Shown: positions 37,386 through 46,700 of the stretch, in pieces
Layout: every line of letters starts with the position of its first letter
Position numbering within the stretch: position 1 is the stretch's first letter
NCBI RefSeq assembly: GCF_020905335.1
Contig: NZ_JAJJMN010000002.1
Span: forward strand, 1-64,000
Reading direction: 5' to 3'
From: Flavobacterium lipolyticum
Lineage (GTDB): Bacteria > Bacteroidota > Bacteroidia > Flavobacteriales > Flavobacteriaceae
DNA: 64,000 nt
Notes under the pieces: model-generated
Told to the model about the DNA's origin: nothing
Database searches by the model: none
The model's input: the letters and a program-made list of their open reading frames with translations, nothing else
Translations under genes and position numbers: made by a program

Positions 37386-40300
37386 TGGATAAATTAATCG
37401 CTAAATTACTGAAAGAAGGAATTTTTTTGTTAGTTGAACAAGGAAGCTTAAAGATCAAATACAATGGTGATTTGATATCTGATGCGTTATTGGAGCAAAT
37501 CAAAAAGAATAAAATAGAGTTGATCGCTTATCTTAGTGCAAATGGCACCGATACCGATTATCAGGACATTAAGCCTGTTGAGGGCAATAATCCATTTAAA
37601 TTATCATCAGGCCAACACAGGTTATGGGTATTGAGTCAATTTAAAGAAGGTTCGTTAGCTTATCATATATCAAAGCCTACTTACCTGAATCAAGAAATTG
37701 AAATTGAAAGCTTCAAAAGAGCTATAAATGCTACAATAGATCGTCATGAGATTTTAAGAACCGTCTTCAGGGAAGAGGAGTCAGGGGAAATTAGACAATG
37801 GATACTGAAAAGGGAAGAGTTGGGCTTTGAAATCGACTATCAGGACTTTAGAGAAGAAGCGGAAAGGAGAGAAAAAGCAGAAGCCTATATCGTAGCCGAT
37901 TCTTACCGTGCGTATAATTTAGAAAAAGGACCTTTATTGAGAATATCTTTACTTCAGTTAGCTGAAGATGATTATATATTTTATTACAATATTCACCATA
38001 TTATCGGCGATGGCTGGTCAACAGAGGTATTGACTAAAGATATATTCAGATATTATGAAGCCTACAAGGCAGGAAAAGAACCTGAAATGGAGGAATTAAG
38101 AATCCAGTACAAGGATTATTCAGCCTGGCAGTTATCTCAATTGAATCAGGAGTCGTTTAAGGCTCATCGAGAGTATTGGCTTGACAAACTCTCAGGACAA
38201 TTACCCCTACTGGATCTGCCGGCTAGCAAACAGCGGCCGAAGGTTAAGACCTATAACGGTCATGGCTTAGCCACTTATCTGGACAAAGCAACAACAGCTA
38301 AACTGAAGGGATATATCCAGGAGAATGGCGGCAGTCTTTTTATGGGCTTACTGGCCTCATGGAAGGTGTTACTATACCGCTATACATCTCAGCAGGACAT
38401 CATCATAGGAAGTCCGGTAGCGGGTAGAGATCATGCAGATCTGGAAAACCAGATTGGCTTTTATGTAAATACCTTAGCTTTAAGAAATAAAGTTAATCCT
38501 GAAGAAAGCTTCCATGAATTTTACCAAGCTTTAAAAGAGAATACCTTAAAGAGCTATAGTCATCTAATGTATCCTTTTGACCGATTGGTAGATGAATTAG
38601 AGCTTCAGAGAGATATAAGCAGAAGTGCAGTTTTTGATGTCATGCTTACTATTCAAAACAGTTGGGATAGAATCGAAGGGGTAGAATTATCAGATGAAGA
38701 ATTAAATGAGACCGTTGATAAAAGCCTTAGTACATCAAAATTAGATATAGAAATTACCATTCAACAGATAGGTGATTACCTGTCTTTAAAGTTTGTATAC
38801 AACCCGGATGTGTATGAGAAGGTGATGGTTGAAGGACTGATAAGACATTACAAACAGTTGTTAAATGCGCTGTTGGAAAAACCTGAAGAGAAAATAGCAC
38901 AAATAGATTTTATATCGGAAGAAGAGAAACACAAACTGCTTTTCACTTTTAATGATACAACAGTAGCTTATCCGAAGGACAAGACAATTGTAGATTTAAT
39001 TGAAGAACAGGTTGCAAAGACACCGGATAACATCGCCATAGTCTTTGAGGATACAGAACTGACCTACAGGGAGCTTAATGAGCGATCCAATCAGTTGGCG
39101 CATTACCTAATAGAAAATTACAACATTCAGCCGGATGATCTGATAGGGATACAATTGGAGCGAAGCGAGTGGATGATTGTGTCGATATTGGGGGTGTTAA
39201 AATCAGGAGGAGCTTATGTTCCTATTGATCCGCAATATCCTCAGGAAAGAATAGACTATATAAAAGAAGATACTCAGTGTAAGGTTTGCCTGGATGAGCA
39301 AGAGTTAAGCAAGTTCAAAGAAAACCAGGAACGTTATGCTAAAGATGTAGAGACTCGCAGGTCTCAACCGGAGAACCTGATTTATGTGATCTACACTTCA
39401 GGTTCGACAGGGAATCCAAAAGGAGTAATGCTCGAACATAGCGGTCTGGTAAACAGAATGCTCTGGATGAAACGTGACTTAGAAGTGAAAGAGGCAGATG
39501 TGTTTTTACAGAAAACACCTGTAACGTTTGACGTTTCGGTTTGGGAGTTATTCCTCCCATTGGTTTGTGGCAGTAAGCTTGTTTTTGCAAAACCGGAAGG
39601 GCATAAAGACCCGGTGTACTTAGAGGAGCTATTAGAATCACAAAAAATAAGTATTATTCACTTTGTTCCTTCGATGTTGAGTGCAGCGTTGGACACTATA
39701 AAGTGGGATAAACTGGAATGTTTGCAGCATGTAATATGCAGTGGAGAAGCTTTATCAAAAAGAATCGAATCATCCTTTAAAGCAAAGGCTCCTTTTTCGA
39801 GCTTGCATAATTATTATGGACCAACGGAAGCTTCGATAGATGTCACCGCAATAAACTTAAGCCAACACCCAACTGTGGGTCATGAAGTTTTGATAGGCAA
39901 GCCTGTTGACAATACACAGATTTACATTGTAAATGAAAAGAATTCGCTTCAGCCGGTTGGGGTTTTAGGCGAGATTCTGATTGGAGGAGATCAGGTAGCA
40001 CGAGGTTATTTAAATAAGGAAGCGCTAAGTCAGGAGAAGTTTATAACAAATCCTTTTAGAGCAGGAGAGCGTCTGTACAAAACAGGCGATTTGGGTCGTT
40101 GGCTACCCGATGGCAACATCGAGTTCATAGGGAGAAAAGATGATCAGGTAAAAATAAGAGGACACAGGATAGAGCTTGGAGAGATAGAACATGCTTTAGT
40201 AAAACATGAAGCTGTAAGTCAGGCAGTTGTTGTAGCCAGAGAGAACGAGTCAGCAGAGAAAGAACTTGTAGCGTATATCGTTTCTAATGTCGAGCAAAAC

Positions 40301-40756
40301 ACAAGCGATTTAAGAGTTTATTTAAAACAGTCGTTGCCGGAGTATATGCTTCCGGCGTACTTTGTTCAACTTGAGGCCATCCCATTAACGGCCAATGGTA
40401 AAATAGACAAAAAAGCATTACCAAATCCTGAGGGTGCGGGACTATCGAGTGGTGTTGCCTATGTAGCGCCAAGAAATGAGATGGAAGAGAGACTGGTAAA
40501 AATCTGTGAGGAAGTCCTGAGAAGGGAAAAGATTGGAGTATTGGATGACTTTTTTGGTTTAGGCATGAATTCATTAATGGTAATCAGGTTAGTAACTTTA
40601 GTTCATCGGGAAATGAATATAGAACTAAGAATTAATGATATATTTGAGAACACAAACATTGGTAATTTGAGCAATAAGATTGAATCGATTATGAAGGTTA
40701 TTCAAATGAATCGCGGGAGTAACGATATTGAATTTAAATACGAATTTGAAATATAA
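37385..40756 (+). CDS. Single-module NRPS: TubC-C-A(Ser)-T
   Basis: The protein has 1123 residues: TubC-like docking (1-52), C (about 72-500, HHIIGDG near 204), A (about 512-1030) and T (LGMNS near 1059). The A-domain pocket reads D-V-W-H-I-S-Y-I-D, as in the two other serine-type domains, and the A domain is nearly identical to them at DNA level. The carrier region differs from those copies (GLGMNSLMVIRL), so the shared block ends just before it. The C domain accepts the chain from the upstream PKS module. The C-terminal tail EFKYEFEI resembles that of the preceding protein. One-base overlaps (TAATG) join the gene to both neighbours. Confidence 0.95.
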   Translation: MDKLIAKLLKEGIFLLVEQGSLKIKYNGDLISDALLEQIKKNKIELIAYLSANGTDTDYQDIKPVEGNNPFKLSSGQHRLWVLSQFKEGSLAYHISKPTYLNQEIEIESFKRAINATIDRHEILRTVFREEESGEIRQWILKREELGFEIDYQDFREEAERREKAEAYIVADSYRAYNLEKGPLLRISLLQLAEDDYIFYYNIHHIIGDGWSTEVLTKDIFRYYEAYKAGKEPEMEELRIQYKDYSAWQLSQLNQESFKAHREYWLDKLSGQLPLLDLPASKQRPKVKTYNGHGLATYLDKATTAKLKGYIQENGGSLFMGLLASWKVLLYRYTSQQDIIIGSPVAGRDHADLENQIGFYVNTLALRNKVNPEESFHEFYQALKENTLKSYSHLMYPFDRLVDELELQRDISRSAVFDVMLTIQNSWDRIEGVELSDEELNETVDKSLSTSKLDIEITIQQIGDYLSLKFVYNPDVYEKVMVEGLIRHYKQLLNALLEKPEEKIAQIDFISEEEKHKLLFTFNDTTVAYPKDKTIVDLIEEQVAKTPDNIAIVFEDTELTYRELNERSNQLAHYLIENYNIQPDDLIGIQLERSEWMIVSILGVLKSGGAYVPIDPQYPQERIDYIKEDTQCKVCLDEQELSKFKENQERYAKDVETRRSQPENLIYVIYTSGSTGNPKGVMLEHSGLVNRMLWMKRDLEVKEADVFLQKTPVTFDVSVWELFLPLVCGSKLVFAKPEGHKDPVYLEELLESQKISIIHFVPSMLSAALDTIKWDKLECLQHVICSGEALSKRIESSFKAKAPFSSLHNYYGPTEASIDVTAINLSQHPTVGHEVLIGKPVDNTQIYIVNEKNSLQPVGVLGEILIGGDQVARGYLNKEALSQEKFITNPFRAGERLYKTGDLGRWLPDGNIEFIGRKDDQVKIRGHRIELGEIEHALVKHEAVSQAVVVARENESAEKELVAYIVSNVEQNTSDLRVYLKQSLPEYMLPAYFVQLEAIPLTANGKIDKKALPNPEGAGLSSGVAYVAPRNEMEERLVKICEEVLRREKIGVLDDFFGLGMNSLMVIRLVTLVHREMNIELRINDIFENTNIGNLSNKIESIMKVIQMNRGSNDIEFKYEFEI
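38918..40480 (+). repeat. Serine A repeat, copy 3
   Basis: Third copy. Similarity stops just before the carrier domain, which differs from those of copies 1 and 2. Confidence 0.88.
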
Positions 40757-43700
40757 TGGATAAATTAATCACCCAATTACTGGATAATGGAATTTTTCTG
40801 TCGGTTGAACAAGATCGATTAAAAGTCAAGCACAATAGTGATTTGATGTCTGATGAGTTATTGCAGCAAATCAAAGCGAATAAATTTGAGTTGATAGCCT
40901 ATCTTAGTGCAAAGGATGCCTACGCAGATTATCAGGACATCATGCCAATAAAGAGAAAGGGGCCGTTTAAATTGTCATCAGCCCAAAGAAGAATGTGGAT
41001 CTTGAGCCAATTCGAAGCAAGTTCGGTAGCGTATAATTTACCAGAGAGTACCTACCTGAATCAGGACATTGAAGTTGAAAACTTCAAGCGGGCGATTGAT
41101 GCCACAATCGATCGTCATGAGATTTTAAGAACCGTATTTAGAGAAGAGGAGTCAGGTGAGGTCAGGCAATGGGTACTGGAAAGGGAAGATCTGGGCTTTA
41201 GCATTCACTCCTTGGATTTTAGAGAAGAGGATAATAAGAAAGATAAGGTACAAGCTTATATCGCGGCCGATTCCCATCAGACATTTGATCTGGTCAAAGG
41301 GCCTTTATTCAGAGCAGCCTTACTTCAGGTAGAAGATGAGGAATATGTATTCTACTTCAATATGCACCATATTATCAGCGATGACTGGTCTATGGAGGTA
41401 TTGACTAAAGATGTATTGAAATACTATGAAGCATATCAGACAGGCAGAGAGCCCGATTTAAAGGAATTAAGAATCCATTACAAAGATTATTGCGACTGGC
41501 AGTTAGCTCGGTTGAATGAGGATTCATTTGACGTACATAAAATATATTGGCTGGATAAGTTCTCTGGAGAATTGCCATTAGTGGATCTACCGGGTGCTAA
41601 ACAACGTCCTCATGTTAAGACCTATAACGGTCATGGCTTAGTCACTTATGTGGATAAAGAAACAACGGACAAACTCAAAGAATATACCCGAGAGAAAGGG
41701 AGCAGCCTATTCATGAGCTTACTGGCCTCCTGGAATGTGTTGATTTACCGTTACACAGGGGAGAAGGATATCATCATAGGAACTGCTGTAGCTGGTAGAG
41801 TTCATGCCAATTTGGAAGACCAGATTGGGTTTTATGTAAATACACTGGCTTTAAGAAATGAGGTTAATCCTGAGGAAAGCTTTGACAGTTTTTACGAAAG
41901 CTTAAAAGAACAAACCTTAAAGAGTTATAGCCATCAAATGTATCCTTTCGATCGTTTGGTAGAAGGCTTAGGCCTTCAGAGAGATATGGGTAGAAATCCA
42001 GTCTTCGACATATCAATCACTTATCATAATACTACAGAAATTAAAGGGATAGAGGGACTGAATCATGACGTCATAAATCAAGTGTCGGATAATGGTTTTT
42101 CTAAAGTGAAGAATGATATAGAATTGCATTTCAAAGAGGTTGGGGATTATATTCATTTCAAATTAATATATAATGTAGATATCTATGAGCGGGAGATGAT
42201 AGAACGCTTAATGATACATTTCAAACGTATTCTAAATTCGCTATTATCTCATCCGGAACAAAAAATCTCGCATATTGATTACCTTTCTGAGAAAGAGAAA
42301 TGCGAACTGTTGGTAACTTTTAATGACACAGCAGTAGCTTATCCAAAAGATAAGACGATAGTAGACTTGTTTGAAGAACAGGTGGAAAGGACACCCGACA
42401 ACATAGCTGTAGTTTTTGGTGAAAAACAACAGACTTACCGTGAGCTCAATGAGAAGTCAAATCAGCTGGCTCATTATTTAAGGGATAATTACGACATTCA
42501 GCCAGATAATCTAATAGGAATACAATTAGACAGAAGTGAGTGGATGATTATTTCGATACTGGGGGTATTAAAAGCTGGAGGCGCTTATGTTCCGATCGAT
42601 CCGGAGTACCCATCTTCCAGGAAGGAATATATTGTAAATGACACCGGTTTAAAATTATTGATAACAGAGGCTAGTTTCATTTATGATATTGATTATTATG
42701 AGGGAGAAGTTTTTGCCATTGACGTTGAGTTTGATTCAGAGAACTATGGTTCAGAAGCATTATCAAAATTTTATACTCCAGGTAATCTGGCCTATGTAAT
42801 TTATACGTCTGGTTCAACAGGGAAACCTAAAGGTGTGATGGTGGAGCATAGAAGTGCAGTCAATCTGTACTGGTGGTATATAACAAGTCATGAGATTGAT
42901 ACTAACACAAGATCTCTAATCGTCATCCCTTTAGGATTTGATGCTGCCAGTAAAAATATCTTAGCCCCTTTATTCAGAGGTGGGATGTTGGTTATGGCGC
43001 CTACGGGAGTTTTTATTCCGGAAGTTATTCTTAGTGAGATTTTGCTGAAAAAAGTAACGCTTTTAAATTGCGTACCTAGCGTGTTTAATTCTTTACTTAA
43101 CTCCAATAATGATAGTGTCAATATGCTTCGGTCTCTAAAGAATCTGGCATTAGGTGGAGAGCCTCTTGACATAAAGCCAATTACAAGATTATTTACAGAA
43201 GGTAGCAAATGTATTGTTACCAATGTTTATGGACCTACGGAAGCTACTGACATTTCAATAAGTTATATAGTAAGTAAAGCAGATACACGCAATAGTAATA
43301 TACCAATAGGCAAGCCAATCAATAATGTCAGTGTGTATGTTCTTGACGTGAATATGCAGCCTGTTGCAATAGGGGTGACAGGAGAGTTGTACATAGGAGG
43401 AGTTGCATTAGCAAGAGGATATTTAAACAACACAAATTTAACACAGGAACGATTTATTGTAAATCCATTTGCTACTGAAACAGATAAGTCAAAAGGTTTT
43501 ACGCGGTTATATAAAACAGGCGATTTGGGTCGTTGGCTACCCGATGGAAACATCGAGTTCATAGGGAGAAAAGACGATCAGGTAAAAATAAGAGGGCACA
43601 GGATAGAGCTTGGAGAGATAGAATATGCTTTATCGAATCACGAAGAGATAAAGCAAGGAGTAGTTTTAGCAAGAGAGAACGAGTCGGGGGAAAAAGAACT

Positions 43701-46700
43701 CGTGGCGTATATCGTTTCTAATGTCGAGCAGAACGCAAGTGATTTAAGAACTTATTTAAAACAAACGTTGCCAGAGTATATGCTTCCGGCGCATTTTGTT
43801 CAACTCGAGGCCATCCCATTAACGGCCAATAGTAAGATAGATAAAAAAGCATTACCGGACCCTGGAATTGCGGGATTATCAAGTGGTGTTGAATATGCAG
43901 CACCGGGAACAGAACAGGAAGAGGTTTTAGTTTCGGTATGGTCAGAGGTATTAAAAAAAGAAGGTATCAGTATCAAGGATAGTTTTTACAATCTGGGTGG
44001 AGATTCCATCAAGTCAATTCAGGTGGTAGCCAGATTAAAACAGCTTGGCTACAGACTTAAAGTAGAGCATCTTCTTCGAACGCCTATACTGGAAGAGCTG
44101 GCGCGGTTAGTAGAACTGACCACCCAGGTTAGCGATCAAAGTGAAGTGAGTGGTGCTGTTGTGCTGACCCCAATTCAGGAATGGTTTTTCAAATCAGAGG
44201 AGATACAAGCACATGAGTACTTCAATCAATCTGTTTTACTGTATAGTAAGGAAGAGCTGGATAGCAGTATACTGGAGAAGAGCATAGAAGATTTGACGAG
44301 GCATCACGATGCCCTTCGTATGGTTTATAAACAGAATCAGGGAGTATGGGAGCAGTTTAATGGAGCTGTAAGCTCCAATCGCTGCATGATTCACTTCTAT
44401 GACTTAAGGGAATCAGAAGCTGCTCAGGCTGAGATGGCACAACTAGGCGAAGCCCTGCAATCAAGTATCAACTTGTCTGAAGGTCCATTGTTGAAGGTAG
44501 CACATTTCAGGTTGCAGGACGGAGACCGTTTGGGTCTGATTGTTCATCACCTGGTGGTGGATGGCGTTTCCTGGCGTATACTTTTAGAAGATTTATCGAG
44601 TCTGTATTCCGGTTATAAGGAAGGTGAAAAAACAGCCTTACCGGCAAAGACCGATTCTTTCCAGCGATGGGCTTTGCTTCAAAAGGAATATGCATCAGGC
44701 CGCAAACTTGAAAAGGAGCGTGTTTACTGGCAGCAGGTTTGTGATCATCAGATTACAGGCTTGGCGCAGGATAAAGCGGTAGAAGAAGGTCGTGCAGCTG
44801 TAATTGATTCTTCGGAATCTTTCGCTCTGGATCAGCATACCACCGGGCTTTTGCAAACCCGTGTTCACGGAGTTTATAACACAGAGATAAACGATGTGTT
44901 ACTGACAGGTCTTGGTTTAGCGCTGAAAGAAGTTTTGTCAGCAGCTAGAAGTGTCTTACAGATGGAGGGTCATGGAAGAGAGGAGATCATCGATGGAGTA
45001 GATATCAGCAGAACGGTTGGCTGGTTTACAACGGTTTATCCGTTTGTACTGGATGTATCGGGTTCTGGTAATGAAGCAGCGCATTTAGTGGCAGTAAAAG
45101 AAGCTTTACGCCGTTTGCCTAATAAAGGAATTGGTTATGGTATTCTGACCCACTTAAGTCAGGAAAGACTTGAGAGTGCACTTGTGCCGGAGATTACCTT
45201 TAATTATTTGGGTGATTTTGGTGTAAATGTATCCAATGAGGAAGATTCCTTGTTTGAATATGCCTCAGAGCATATGGGATCAGAGAGCTCTAAAGAGAAT
45301 AAAATGAATACAATCCTCGATGTATCGGGGATGCTGGTAAAGGGGAAACTGGGTATATCGATCCGTTATTCAGCTTTGAGGTATGATGCGGCAACGATTA
45401 AAAGCCTGGCAGGATCTTACAAGAAACATCTGGAGTTTTTAATAGAGGAATTGGCTAAAAGCAAAGAGCAGCATCTGACCCCATCGGATTTAACTTTCCA
45501 AGGATTGAGCGGGGCAGAGCTCTTAGAGCTTAACGCAGATAATACCCTTGAGGATGTCTATGAGTTATCTCCTCTTCAGGAAGGCATCTACTACCACTGG
45601 CTGGCAGAAGATTCCGGTTCGCTTTATTTTGAGCAGACCTCCTACAGGGTACGAGCCAAAGTATTGGATATAGAAAAGTTAAAAGGAGCTTATGATGATT
45701 TAACAGCCAGACATGCCGTTTTGCGCAGTAGTTTCCGTAGTGAATATGCAGGGAGATCTTTGCAAATTGTAAGGAAAGAAGTAGCAAGTAATTTTACTTA
45801 TCAGAAGCTTGATGACGAGGTACAGCTTGGACTGATCAAGCAACAGGACAGGGAAAGAGGTTTCGATTTGGGCAGTGGTTCTCAGATGCGTCTGCAGGTT
45901 GTTGATCTGTCGCAAGGGGAGTATGAGTTTATCTGGAGCCATCATCATATCCTGATGGACGGTTGGTGTGTAAGTGTGCTTATCAATGACTTTAATGAGC
46001 TGTTGAGTGCCGCAATAAAAGGCAGTACAGCTGATCTGCCACCGGTAATACCTTATTCCAATTATATCAATTGGTTGAAAACCATAGACAGAGAGCATTC
46101 ACTGGGTTACTGGGAGGGTAATCTTAAAGGTTATGCAGCACCGGCAGAGATTCCTTTCAAGACAAAAGCTCTAGACACTACTTATGTCGAATGTAGTGAA
46201 CGCCTTGACATAGGGGGAGCTGTGTTTAAACAAATAGACACACTTTGCACCGCTTTAGGCATTACCCACAATACTTTTATGCAAGGTGTTTGGGGGTATT
46301 TATTGTCACGTTACAACAACACGAGTGATGTGGTGTTTGGGGCAGTGGTATCAGGTCGTCCGGCCGATTTAGCGGGAGTTGAAGATATGATCGGACTGTT
46401 TAGCAATACTATTCCAATCAGAGTAAAGTATGATGTTGATACTACGGCTGCTGACCTGTTAAAAATGCTGCAAGAGCAATCGATACAAGGTACATCACAT
46501 CATTATATGAATCTGTCGGAGGTTCAGTCACAGAGTGAACCGGGCATGGATCTGATCAATCATATTATGATATTTGAGAACTATGCAGTAAAGGAACTGG
46601 AAAACGAAGGCGTATTCAATAGCCGGGAAGAAGAAGCACTTTCGATACAAGCAATGGAAGTTTTTGAACGAACCAATTATGATTTTAATATTATAGTTAG

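Noticed and set aside
45700..46098. Antisense open frame of 132 codons over a C domain, with relatives at 544-783 and 58212-58442
   Set aside because: It is a shadow of the repeated C-domain coding sequence on the other strand.
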